Shown here: positions 54,022-64,000 of the stretch, in pieces
Layout of the letters: the number at the start of each line of letters is the position of its first letter
Numbering within the stretch: the first letter of the stretch is position 1
The notes under the pieces: model-generated
Databases searched by the model: none
The model's input: the letters and a program-made list of their open reading frames with translations, nothing else
Told to the model about the DNA's origin: nothing
Made by a program: the position numbers and the translations under genes
NCBI GenBank assembly: GCA_017506865.1
Contig: JAFCMP010000525.1
Location: forward strand, 1,302,001-1,366,000
Length of the DNA stretch: 64,000 nt
Direction: 5' to 3'
Source of the DNA: Tribonema minus
Lineage: Eukaryota; Sar; Xanthophyceae; Tribonematales; Tribonemataceae

Positions 54022-55383
54022 GGCTGTCACGGCAGCGGCTGCGGCGGTGGCAACGGCGACGGCGGCACTGGGAGCAGCTGCTGCGGGGGGGGCGTGACGA
54101 CGGTGGCAGCGGTTGCCTTGGACAGCCGATGCCATCATGCGGTCGGCTGTTGTGTCAAGGCACTGCATGAAAAGGGCATCGTGCGGCTTCTTCAATGTGC
54201 TAAATGCACGGGATAGACTGTGAAAACCTTGATTATAAAAAAGGGCTGGCAGCTTCAAATACTCATTGTGGTGCTGGCTTGGGGGCTTCAATGGCAACAA
54301 GACAACTACAGCTGCTGCAGCGCAGAGTGCTTGGGTAGAGACGTACTTCAGCATGCAAAACACATACGGCCGTGTCTGCAAGCTATGGACATTAGTTCAA
54401 AAAACAAGGCAAAGTCGCCTCCACCTTCATCGTCACAAGCGGGGCATACACCGAATGAGCGCAGCGTCTGCAGCCATGGTGACTACAACATGAACTCGTG
54501 TTTCTTGTCGTGGATGGAGAGCTGGCACACGGGGGTGTTTCGGTGCCGGTGTCATGGGGCTGCATCCTGGGGTTCTGTGCACTTACAACCTCAATGCAGA
54601 ACATCGACACGCATACACGTGTCTTTGTTTGTCACAGTTTTGTACAGTCTGCTACTATGCTGGCAGTGCGTGCCTTTGCAACTTATGCTTGGTAGTGCGG
54701 TGAGTTTCCAGCGCTTCTTGATTCGTCATGCTGCGTCAGGGCATTCTCAACGGACACGTACGGCGCGCCGCGAAGGCGGTGAACTGCTACTTTGGGCAGT
54801 GCACATTGCATTGCGGTCGTGCATGTCACAGTGCGCGATGTGGCGGTTCAGTGTTGCACCGCGCACCGCCACGCCTCGCGCCTGAGTGGGCTGTAGTTAG
54901 ATCTCAAGTGGTTTGTTGTCATTCGTGGCATGAGAAAATCCCTCATGGCCAGATCTCAAGTCTTGTTGCAATTTGCACCATGCTCCACCACCTGCCGCCC
55001 CCCCCCCCCACCCCACTCCACCTTGTGGGGCATAATCCGCAAACAGCATGCATGTAGAGCACTGCATTTGGACTGGACCGCATGCGGCCAGTGCATTGCC
55101 CTGGGTTCCAAACATCGATAGACATCCAGCCTTCAGTGCTACATGTAAGCTGGCAATATATCAGGGCTCCAGCGTCGTCCTTTTGAAGGTGATATTGCGC
55201 ACGTGGTATTCATCGCTTGAGAGAACGCTGGGTGTGGTTCTTGCAGGCTAAGTATGCACCCACATCGGTACTTCAAGTTCAAGTTGATGCGTAATGCTGA
55301 ACTTTGCCCTACTGTTTGTAAACAATGTTTGTTTATAAAAAGATAAATCGATGTCGATGTCCCCCCAAAATCCTGCGCAGCTC
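54022..55383. other. Intergenic region after the MuiA-like gene
   Basis: It has GC-rich triplet-like sequence to about 54110, then mixed composition. No exon was recognised. An oligo-C tract lies at 55000-55014. The promoter of the following secreted-protein gene should be near the right end. Confidence 0.45.
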
Positions 55384-56938
55384 ATGACGGAAATGTAAGT
55401 TGAAGTTGAAGTTTCACGAGAAATCTCTCTCTGTGAGGAAGTTATTTGGGATATTAAGCCGAGTCGCACCTGCCCCGTATCACTTGCCTAGCTAGCACCT
55501 CCGCCGTCCTATCGCACCAGCCTCCAGCCATAGCCCTTCTCCAGAGCGCAGCCGTCCTCCTCTTGCTGATTGCCAGCTCGAGAGCAACACCTGCTCCCAC
55601 CGCCGCCCCTCCTTCTGGCAGCTCTGGCGGCACATCAACCACTTCGACATCCTCAGCCAGCTACCAAGATGGCTGGTGAATGCTGCGCATCTGCCACACC
55701 ATGCCGCCCTTGCGGGGCAAGCTTCACTTCGAGTTCCGTAAGGCCGTTGTACAAGAGGGTCAGTGCATGTGCTCAACGTCAGCAAGCTCCATGCACAAGC
55801 AATACGGCTGTCGACACAGTAGACGAGGCTACACTTGTTGCACTGTGCGAGCACGAATCGAATGCTGCGATGCAGGCAACACCTCCCTACCCTTCTACAA
55901 CACCCACTGCTCGTGGTCTGATTGGCTGCAGCCTTTCTTGAAAGATAGATCACTTGAGCACCAGTTTGTGAAGATAATGACTTTGTGACGGAGCCCTTTG
56001 CCACTCACCATCAAGCAATCCACTGTATCAGTGCATATGCACTGAGCTGCCAAGGCCGGTTTGTAACTGGGAATGTGATGAAGAAACTCATCCTGTTACC
56101 ATTTCATGTCATGGACAATGAAGTGAAAGTTGACAACGCACAAAACAAAACAAACTTGCAACCACCACTTGTCTGCCCTGTGCTGGCGCGTGTCTGACGC
56201 GCTCTCGTGCGGTGCGCCGTGCCGCAGGGCCTCAAACGACTCGGGCGCGGGCCTCACCTTCGCGTGGACCGATGCGACAGCCGTTACAAAAGCCGACTGC
56301 AGCGGCGTCTGGAAAGCCCTAAACGCGTACGGCACTGCGTCCACCTCCGGCGGCAGCAGCGGCCCCTCCGACCCTACCACCTTCATCACCGTGTCCTACA
56401 CCATGGAGACACTACGCCAGTGCACCCACGCAGAGAAGAACGCCCCCAGCTCCAGCACCTCGAGCGGCTGGAGCGACGGCCCTTACAGCATGGCTGCTGA
56501 GGGGTGCTGCGCCGACAAGATCATCCTCAGCGGCGAGGGCGAGCTGCGCGACGGCGAGCTGAGTGTCGACGGCTACGGGGCGCACCCGTTCACCGGCACG
56601 CTGAGCCTCACCATCCCTCTCAAGGGCTCCACCCCCGATGACGCGAACGCTAGCGGCAGCGCCGCGATCGACGTCACCGTCGCGTGCGGCTCCGTCGTCG
56701 CGAGCGCCGGCGGCAGCAGCGACGAGCGCTGTTTCGCGGGCGCCTGCGCCACCGTCACCGGCGCCAGCAGGCACAACTACTGCGACAGCACGGGCGACGG
56801 GGGGTCTGCAACGGTGACCGGCACGTTCACCCTCGCTGCGCTGACGAGGAGTTTGACTTCTCCGCCGCTCCCGCTGGCGTGGAGGTGTACGGCGATCTCG
56901 ACAAGAGGGAGACCTCCCACAGCACAAACGTGCAGTAG
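55384..56938 (+). CDS. Secreted Ser/Thr- and Cys-containing protein of unknown function
   Basis: Model: exon 1 55384-55394 (ATG ACG GAA AT before GTAAGT), exon 2 55496-55675, exon 3 from 56228. Phases agree at both joins. Exon 2 encodes a hydrophobic run (AIALLQSAAVLLLLIASSRA) that reads as a signal peptide core, then a Pro/Ser/Thr-rich segment. Across the second intron the sequence reads SYQDGW-ASNDSGAGLTFAW, followed by DATAVTKADCSGVWKALNAY, several beta-strand-like lines (TTFITVSYTMETL, ADKIILSGEGELRDGELSV, FTGTLSLTIPL, AAIDVTVACGSVVAS, SATVTGTFTLA) and paired cysteines (EGCCADK, ERCFAGACATV). It looks like a beta-rich extracellular domain; I do not recognise the family. Near 56838 the frame that continues (to 57023) becomes atypical, while the +1-shifted frame gives ADEEFDFSAAPAGVEVYGDL and stops at 56938. 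A frameshift, sequence error or tiny intron is likely. The first exon is tentative. Confidence 0.6.
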
Positions 56939-57789
56939 GCAGTGCTCGGTGTATATGTTCTGCGCCGACCCTTCTCAGGCAGCTTCTGTGTGCTTCAAGT
57001 ATTTTGTGTTCCTTGCTGATTAGTTGTGGCGAGAGAGGGATTCCATGGGTCATTCTGCCCCCAGGGTGCCTTTCAGGTGCTTTGATGATGCTGTAAGTTG
57101 GTGTTTTGTCTCCTACACAGCCATTGCACATGACCTCTTCCAGCCTGAAGTTCCAGGCATGCTGCGATGCAGCAGTAGGTGTCTGATGATGTAGTGGTGC
57201 AGTGAGCCAGTGAGCTCTTCAAGTTGATCTTGAGTTTGCAGTGGAAGTGTTTCCCACCAGTTGTACAGTACCTCCACAGAGATGTTCAGTGCTGCGCCCG
57301 CATGCTCAATGTTGGCTGAAAGTGTCTGAAAAGAACGCATGCTCAATGTTGGCTAAAAGTGTCTGAAATGCAAGTACATCACAGGTCCCATTTCAGCATT
57401 CTGGCACACAGAGTACTTCCCAACAGCGCATCTTGTCCAGGGGCGGCCTTTTGGCTTTTACTTCACTACAGAGAGCAACTTAAATGCAACAAGCATTATG
57501 CGTGCTTGGTGACGACGGATTTGTGTTTGTTTCTCGTTGGGTGTGTGCCTGCCTTGCGCTTGTGCAACACACCATTACGTTTAGCTTGGGGCTGCTCCAC
57601 TTGGTGGTGTGGTCTTTTGGTGCTGTATGTATAAAGCAATACTTGGTTGGCTGTTGCACGTGATGTCAAATTGTTCACAGCATGCTTTTTTTAAATCTCG
57701 CAGTGCTCGTAGAATGCCGGCCCAGGGTCATCAGCCACGATGCACCAGGGGTAGAGGCACGACCTGTGGGCAGGCCCTGTGCTGAATTG

Positions 57790-57996
57790 TATCAATTTTT
57801 CTGGGACAGACACAGAGTAGGGTTCGTTGCCTCCATCTTCGTAGAACTTCTTGCATCAAACAAAGATGGGCAGCTGGATGCGCCGATGATCCCGAGCCCA
57901 CCCCCCTCTTGGGGGTCCTGCTGGTATCAATTTTTCTGGGACAGACACAGAGTAGGTTTCGTTGCCTCCATCTTCGTAGAACTTCTTGCATCAAAC
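57790..57996. repeat. 135 bp-spaced tandem duplication
   Basis: TATCAATTTTTCTGGGACAG through CTTCTTGCATCAAAC (about 72 bases) occurs at 57790 and 57925 with one visible difference (GTAGGGTTCG versus GTAGGTTTCG). The spacing equals that of many intron arrays although this is intergenic. Confidence 0.93.
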
Positions 57997-58033
57997 TCAC
58001 AACTGAATGCAATGCTCACCCCAGCGTTCAATC

Positions 58034-58249
58034 CAAGTAGCATCACGACAAGAAAGGTTGAATTGATGGCATGAAGTTTTGTTGCTGGGTGTGGCATGTC
58101 ATTTTCAAGATTGGACTTTGTAATTCAGCAGTGTTCAGTGTCAAGTAGCATCACGACAAGAAAGGTTGAATTGATGGCATGAAGTTTTGTTGCTGGGTGT
58201 GGCATGTCATTTTCAAGATTGGACTTTGTAATTCAGCAGTGTTCAGTGT
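58034..58249. repeat. Exact 108 bp tandem duplication
   Basis: CAAGTAGCATCACGACAAGA to GCAGTGTTCAGTGT is present twice in direct tandem (58034-58141 and 58142-58249), with no difference seen except at the first base boundary. It is a very recent duplication, polymorphism or assembly effect. Confidence 0.95.
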
Positions 58250-59605
58250 TCATGCTCCTGCTGTGTAAACAAGTCATGTGCTTGCAAGACAAACCAGCAG
58301 GTCTGCAACGTGTCAAAGTTACAGATTGGTAAAACAAATAGAATTGTTGCAGTAGCAGTCAACATTTGAACAAGCCATGAGTGCGTCTGCACGAGTGCAA
58401 GTGCACCTGTGCACTGCTTGAAGAGAGTGCCAAACATGCTTACAAAGGGCAAATGAAGGGCAATTTTGGCTCAAGCAGGTGGGCAGCTTGATCCGTGCTT
58501 GCGGTTCTCCAACTGCGTTGCATCACCCAGATGTTGCTATTAGCGAATGGAAACATGTTGTGTACATCAGCGGATAGGCAAGATGTTGTGAAGCTATGAA
58601 GCGCAACACTGTCAGTTACTCAGGTGCCTGATGTTTGACATTGACACCCGCTGACCAGAATAGAATTGTGAATACTGCTTCAAGTTCTGCAGCGGGAGAC
58701 CAGGTGCACAAGGGAGAATGCTGGTTGACAATGTGTTGTTTGCCCAACTGGATAGATAGCCGCTTCTTTGCATTGACCCCACCCCACAATACTGACGCAG
58801 TCACACGTAGTCAGCGTGACTCCACAAGGGCATTGCAAAGACACCTTTGTCATCCACACAACAAGTCCACGCTGGACATGATGAGATGCACTGAGCGCGC
58901 TCTGTCATGCATCCGCTCGTGGCTGCACTCCACAGACACTCTCCCCGGCCCGACGTAAACTGCTCGTTGTCCTGATGCAACACCGTGACGCTTGCACATG
59001 CATGTTGACCGCTCATGCACCTGTGCCACACCGCTCTGCGCGCCTCACAGCAGGGCGATGCAGAGTGTGCCGGGCGCGATTGGCAGGTGCTATGTGCGTC
59101 ACAGCTTCTGCTGCGGTCTGCTGCCCCCTACCACCTGCCACAGCTGGCTGCCCGCCAGGCGCCTGTTTACCGTTCAAGTGACCAGACCCGGCGGCTGCCG
59201 CCGCCGCCGCCACTGCCGCTGCTATCGGACGTCTTTCTTCAGCAGCAGGCGCATGCGCAATGACAGCGCTTTGTTGCACCAAGCGGTCACTGGCTCGCAT
59301 ATGGATGGGTAACTACAGCTGCTGCTGCAGCTCCATAGTAGGCTGTGGCGTATGATTGGCTTTGGTATGTTGGCATTGCGAGTTGTCGCTTTGGTCACCG
59401 GATTCCGGGAGCGCACATGATGTCGGCTGCAAGGCGCGCATTCGAGCATCACCAGCAGCATCGGCGTCGCCAGGTCATGCAACAGCCGCTGCAGCTGCAG
59501 GTGTCTTCATGCAGTGCAGCTCGCAGCAGCAGTGGCCACTACGCAGCAGCCGCAGCAACAAGCGCAGCGCTGTGCTCTCGCCGCCTGCCGATTTCACAAT
59601 GCCGT

Positions 59606-59811
59606 CTAAGCGGTGTCCGATGCCGCCCGAGCGCGCTTTGAAGGCGCGACGCGACCCCCCGATGCAGCAGCAGCGGCGGCGGCAGCGGCGGCAGCAGCGG
59701 CATCTGCAGCAGCAGCTGCGGCAGCGTCTGATCCGTCTCCGTCATGTGCGCCTCCGGTGCGCGCAGCAGAGCTGCCAGCGCTGTGTCCCTCGCTTGGCGG
59801 CACATGCCGCC

Positions 59812-59842
<31 letters not shown>

Positions 59843-62800
59843 AGGCTGAGCGACTCCACTTGGGGCTGTGCGCCGCTGGCTGGCGGCCTGCGGCAAACAC
59901 CGATTCATAGTTGTGTCAATAAATAAGCAGCAGCAGATGAAAACCTTGTGGTTGCAGGCACAGCCACGCTGGAGTTGGCGTTCCGTTTGCTTGGTGTGGC
60001 TCAGCAACTTGCCGCCTACTCAAAGCGCGCGCAACTCTCACGTTTGCCATCATTGTTTCAGGAGCCACGTAGCCTGCCCGTACAAACACCTTGAGGGCAA
60101 GAGTTTGTGCGATGGCCGTGAAAGTTGACAATACTGCCATCATAGCCAGCATCTCTGGCGCTGCGATGCACTGAATTCAAGAAAAGCGAGACCATTGATA
60201 TGTAGCAACAACAGCCACTTTACTACACCGTTATGCAGCACAATGGGAACAATGTGTTGCACTCGTAGTACTTGCACACAAGGCACGAGCGCCTATTGAC
60301 CTACCAGCTAACAATGTGCAAAGCAAATGGCCAACAATTTGCAAGATCAACGACTAACACTCCAAAAAGCGCGATTTTCGGTTGCCGGAGCGACGTGCCA
60401 CCGGTTGCAGCTGCAACTGACGACAGCAGCGCTGACTCTCGCTCTCCTTCTAGTTCACTGTGAAACGCAGTCGTTCTTCACCTGTGACGCTCTCGTACGC
60501 CTCCTAGTTCAACTGTGAAACGCAGTCTCGCTGGCGCTCACCTGCGCGTCAGCGGCAGCGGCGGCGGCGACAAGCCCCGGCGGATTGTACGCATCGTCCA
60601 CGGCGCGCGGTATGTACTTGAACACAAAGTCCGGCAGTTCGGTGCCGCGGCGGTGCCACAGCTGCAGGTCCATGGTGGGCTTGCGCCGGTCCCACAGGTT
60701 CGCCTGTGGCGCACGGGGAGGGGGGGGGGGGGGGGGGGGGGGGGGCAGCGCGCGCACGCACGTCAGCGAGCATGGACACGCACTGCAGAATCTGTGCTCA
60801 GTGCTCAGAGTGTGTACGTGTCGACAATTTTGTGCTGCTGTGGTGCCACCCACTGGGTGGTTGTGTCACCTGAGTGTAATCGTCTGTTTCTGGCACTTGC
60901 AGTCGCTTAGCAGTTTCAACTACTGCTGTCGGCGCGAATTCCTCTGGTCACAGCAGAGGGGCAGCCTGATGACACACACGCATACACCTTGCTTGTGTGC
61001 GGTTGTGAAGTGTCAGCGCCCCCTTTCTGCCTGTCATTGGTCAGCGCAACTGCAAGCACCTCAACAGGCGCCCATGACAGTGCGGCACGCGCACGTTCAC
61101 CACGGACAGCCGCGGTACCCAAGGATGGATCAATCCGGTGCAGCGCTGAAGGCAAGTATTGTCCAACCGGAGCGCTGTCGAGGTGCAAAACGCCATGACC
61201 AGCCCAGGGCAAGGTTAAAACATCCGTCACCAGATGGACAGACTACCTACGCACCTTGAAAACGAAGTCCCGCACGGCAGCCGTGAGGTCGACGGTGCCG
61301 GGCTCCGGCGCAGCTGGCACAACAAGACACACACACAGCGCACGACAGTCGTTGGAGGGGTGAGGGCATGAGCCGGCCAGACAGTGAGCGCAATGCAGGC
61401 GGCGTGAGGTCATCATCAAAGCCCGCTTGAGCGCTGATGGCGTGTCAATGTGTAGGGTTAGGGCTGGCCACTGCAGGTGCCACGTGCTCATGACTGCAGG
61501 GGGGTCGCAGTGTCAAACACTGTTTCATCTCCACGCAAATCACGGACAAGTCGGGGGCGACCACAACCAAAGTGAGCATGCAACTCCACAGACTTGTATC
61601 ACAACATGAGGCACCGCTGTCCTTGCCTTGCTACACCAGGGCTCAGGCTGCCCGCGGTCCCTTGCGCACAAATGATGTAAAGGTCACTTGCGCACAATGA
61701 TGGGAAGGGCAACAATTAAGTTCGACACGTGCTGGACTTATCGCAGAGCGCGGACAGTAGTGAAAAACTTGTGCCAAGCTGTGGCAGCGCAGGGGCGGAA
61801 CCGCAGCAACGGTGGCTCGCCGTTATACACCGGTCCCGTACAGATGCCCCAGCCATACTTGCAGATGCGTACAGCACCAGCCACGTCTGGGCGTTCATCT
61901 CTGGACACCGCTCAAAAGTCTTCACGACGGGTCACCGTTCCTCGTCCGGGCGCAGGCCCATGACAAGGTACCGCAACGAGCGCTCGCAAGAGGTCTCGCA
62001 CAGGCGCGAGCGTACAACTCGACGGGGGGCGCGCACACGCCGACTCGGCGTTGCAGCTGGAATTTCCGATAATGCAGCTCACGAGATCAAGGACGCACGG
62101 CGCGCGCAGTGCACGCGTTTGCAGCCCCCCCCCCCAGCCTCGAGCACACCCACGCGCTGACAAGCCCCCCACGTGCCAACGTAAGTACGCTCGCCACGTG
62201 CCCCTCACTCACATGGGAACGACAGCCCGATGAAGAAGCTCGTGCACAGCTGCGGCGGCCCGGAGGCGGCGGCGACGCGCTGGAAGATGGTGTTGGCGTA
62301 CGGGTGCGCGAGCAGCTGGGGGGGACGCTCCAGCGCGAGCGTCAGGTGGCGCAGGCGGCTCTCTATCCAGCCAAACCAGCGCCGGTGGTCCTCCGGGTTG
62401 TCCGCCAGGACGTCCACCTGGCGGCATTGTGGGGGCGCAGCGGGGGTTTTGGGGGAAGGGGGGGGGGGGGGGGTCACCAGCAGGCACGTGTGTAGTGTTT
62501 GACAGAGAGGGTGGGGGTGGGGGTGGCTTGGTCCACCTGGTGGCACCATGGGGGTGTAGCGGGGGTTTTGAGGGAAGGGAGGGGGGGGATATACTAAAAG
62601 CAAATGCACAGTCTGACAGTAGAGGGTGCGGTTGGAGGTGGGGGTGGCTTGGTCCACCTGGCGGCATCACGGGTGCGGCGGGGGTTTTGGGGGACGGGGG
62701 GGGGGCGTTCACCAGTAAGCAAATGCATAGTGTCTGACAGTGGAAAGGGTGGGGGTGGGGGTGGCTTGGTCCATCTAGCGGCCTCATGGGTGCAGCGCAG

Positions 62801-63517
62801 ATTGAGGGAGGGGGGGGGTCACCAGTGACCACGTGCATAGTCTGACAGTGGAAGAGGGTGGGGGGTGGGGATGGGGGGACTTGCAAGGACTGGCATCGTC
62901 TGACAGTGGTGCCGCTGGGAAGGTGCAGTGTACACTGTTCAGGAGCAGATAAGGTGCATTCCGGGTCGATGGCTGCGAATACGAACAATGGGTTGCAGTC
63001 CATCGCAATGTTGAGCGCAGCACTAAAGTACACAGGATCTGGTAATCAACAGTGTTTGCTGCGCACAACTCATGCGTCCTCGTGTTCATAGCAAAAGTCA
63101 CATACTTGTTGATGTATGCCATATCAAGAACCCAAGCTTGACAATGACGGCTCAAACAGCGTTCTGCATCGCGGCTGCGCACCAACGCATGCAATCAATG
63201 CCGCAGCTGACGCACTGCAGCGCACTGCGAAGACGCGTCGCGCGCACGATGCTTCATTGAGCGAGCAGCAGCATCACCTGCTCTGCAGCGCATCGACGCG
63301 CGATCACAGAAACTTCAACGGGAGCAATTCTGCCGCTGGCGCGTCGAGCGCTGCTGCAGCGATGGGCAACGCACGCGCGCGCATGCACCTTACCTGGACG
63401 TAGTGCTGGAAGCGGTAGAAGAAGTCGCTCGGCTCAAAGAGCTCCGCCCAGTGGCTGCGCTCCTCCTGGATCTTCTCTGTGAGCTCGAGGCCGCGTGCGA
63501 TCTCCTCCTTCAACAGC
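59606..63517 (-). CDS. PAPOLA: Canonical poly(A) polymerase, C-terminal part (5' end beyond window)
   Basis: Nuclear enzyme that adds poly(A) tails to pre-mRNA 3' ends. Minus-strand exons in phase: 63394-63517, 62213-62417, 61255-61313, 60542-60703 and 59606-59887 (TAG), about 277 residues. They match the PAP C-terminal RNA-binding fold: LLKEEIARGLELTEKIQEER with WAELFEPSDFFYRFQHYVQ (animal EEFKQGL, KLFEAPNFFQKYKHYI), then EDHRRWFGWIESRLRHLTLA with LERPPQLLAHPYA, then LCTSFFIGLSF, then a DFVFKV segment and WHRRGTELPDFVFKYIPR. The first exon starts in phase 2, so the central and nucleotidyltransferase domains must lie right of 63517, mostly beyond 64000. The last exon is low complexity: poly-Gln, poly-Ala, then SGGRVAPSKRARAASDTA, a likely nuclear localisation signal, as in animal PAP tails. 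The last exon rests on phase and position rather than similarity. Confidence 0.9.
60420..60560 (-). repeat. Donor-side duplication next to PAP exon 60542-60703
   Basis: On plus, CTCGCTCTCCTTCTAGTTCA then CTGTGAAACGCAGTCG at about 60438-60476 is repeated as CTCGTACGCCTCCTAGTTCA then ACTGTGAAACGCAGTC at about 60492-60530, just outside the exon's donor. Unit about 54 bases. Confidence 0.75.
62405..62800 (-). repeat. Acceptor-side array upstream of PAP exon 62213-62417
   Basis: Plus strand GGACGTCCACCTGGCGGCAT at the exon start is followed by GGTCCACCTGGTGGCACCAT (62531), GGTCCACCTGGCGGCATCAC (62653) and GGTCCATCTAGCGGCCTCAT (62769). Each is followed by a GGGGGTTTTGGGGGA-like line (minus-strand pyrimidine tract) and a CACCAG-plus-CTGACAG line. 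Spacing is about 118-122 bases. On the coding strand every unit is a 3' splice site (CCGCCAG|GTGGAC). Confidence 0.93.
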
Positions 63518-64000
63518 CTGTTAATGTATACATACATGGGAGGTAGGGTTAGGGTTTGAGCCGCGCGCGCATCTCCTCGGTCAGCAGCCCGAGGCAGCAG
63601 TATCGCAGCGCACGACGGTGATTGGGAAAAATGACACTTTACCTGGTGTTTGATTGTGATCGTCTGCGTTTGGATGTACCGAGCGCACTGTGTTGCAAAA
63701 AGGATGCATGTGGTCAAATCCGCGCATGCCTTGCCGTGCGCTTCGTGCGCTGCGTGATCGTTGTTCTGCAGCCCGCACAAGCAATGTCGGAACACAGTGC
63801 AGTGGTCGTCTCGTACCGCGCCGTCGGTCTTATTGCAACGTGCGACAATCGTCAAACAGCAACATTGGCTGCTGGCACAGCACACCGGCGCGTGGGGCAT
63901 ACTGCCAGCATCGCATCAAATGCGCACCAGTAATGGCCCATGCTCGTAAGTTCAGTGCCAGTCCCTAGCGACAGAGGCACCAGCGCAACATGCGAGGCAC
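63518..64000. other. Right edge, within an intron of poly(A) polymerase
   Basis: No further PAP exon was recognised. An acceptor-side copy of exon 63394-63517 lies near 63560-63597 (minus strand reads LLTEEMRARL where the exon reads LLKEEIARGL). It abuts a telomere-like GTAGGGTTAGGGTTT at 63543-63557. Confidence 0.5.

Larger units (their letters stand above)
56939..59605. other. Convergent intergenic region before poly(A) polymerase
   Basis: This is less GC-rich than the genes. It contains three local duplications (57301-57368, 57790-57996 and 58034-58249). An open frame on minus at 57113-57346 looks protein-like but has no supporting feature. Confidence 0.5.

Noticed and set aside
53695-54381. 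Minus-strand open frame opposite the end of the MuiA-like gene (LKKPHDALFMQCLDTTADRM)
   Set aside because: It overlaps a firmly assigned exon on plus and has no splice or homology support.
57113-57346. Minus-strand open frame with protein-like composition (LNISVEVLYNWWETLPLQTQ)
   Set aside because: Only 77 codons, overlapping a local duplication, without splice partners or recognisable family. Kept as a curiosity.
60715-60746. G-run as a G-quadruplex regulatory element
   Set aside because: On the coding strand it is simply the C-rich tract before the PAP acceptor at 60703, as at many other introns.
1-64000. CRISPR, operons, rRNA or bacterial mobile elements
   Set aside because: The window is clearly nuclear eukaryotic. 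The tandem arrays are degenerate copies of exon borders with variable spacing, not CRISPR repeats, and no transposase or reverse transcriptase frame was recognised.

Overview
This is a nuclear genome window from a GC-rich, intron-rich photosynthetic eukaryote. It is most likely an alga with a secondary red plastid. A haptophyte is my best guess, but a stramenopile or cryptophyte relative cannot be excluded. The main evidence is a plastid-type SRP54 whose N-terminus reads as a signal peptide ending in a VAAFVP motif followed by a transit-peptide-like stretch, as in plastids entered through the ER. All genes have GT-AG introns, usually with GTGAG or GTGCG donors and often with an oligo-C tract before the acceptor. 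I built the gene models by hand from homology, splice sites and phase agreement between exons.

Layout from left to right: a partial, unrecognised one-helix membrane protein on minus (734-2020); Sm protein D3 on plus (3775-5743); the 26S proteasome lid subunit RPN6/PSMD11 on plus (7070-17159, nine exons); a GGNBP2-like protein on minus (18886-26667 or slightly further); plastid SRP54 on plus (27090-35644, nine exons); an unrecognised alpha-helical protein on minus (36479-44529, at least eight exons); a MuiA/DUF4139-like protein on plus (44981-54021, eight exons); a secreted protein of unknown function on plus (55384-56938); and the C-terminal part of a canonical poly(A) polymerase on minus (59606-63517), whose catalytic N-terminus lies beyond the right edge. 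GGNBP2/SRP54 and the helical protein/MuiA-like gene are divergent pairs with short shared upstream regions. RPN6/GGNBP2 and SRP54/helical protein converge. The genes are unrelated housekeeping functions (splicing, 3' end formation, proteolysis, plastid protein targeting) with no sign of an operon or a mobile cluster.

The most unusual signal is in the introns. Almost every long intron contains a tandem array of degenerate copies of its own flanking splice junction: the last 25-105 bases of the upstream exon plus the donor, or the acceptor plus the first bases of the downstream exon. Copies recur at roughly 80-200 bases, often 120-165. At least fifteen independent introns in seven genes and on both strands show this. 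Other structures are a 328 bp tandem duplication, a roughly 180 bp-arm foldback, an approximately 125 bp repeat shared by introns of two unrelated genes 39 kb apart, interstitial telomere-like (TTAGGG) motifs, and a recurrent TTGAAGTTGAAG-like word in non-coding DNA.
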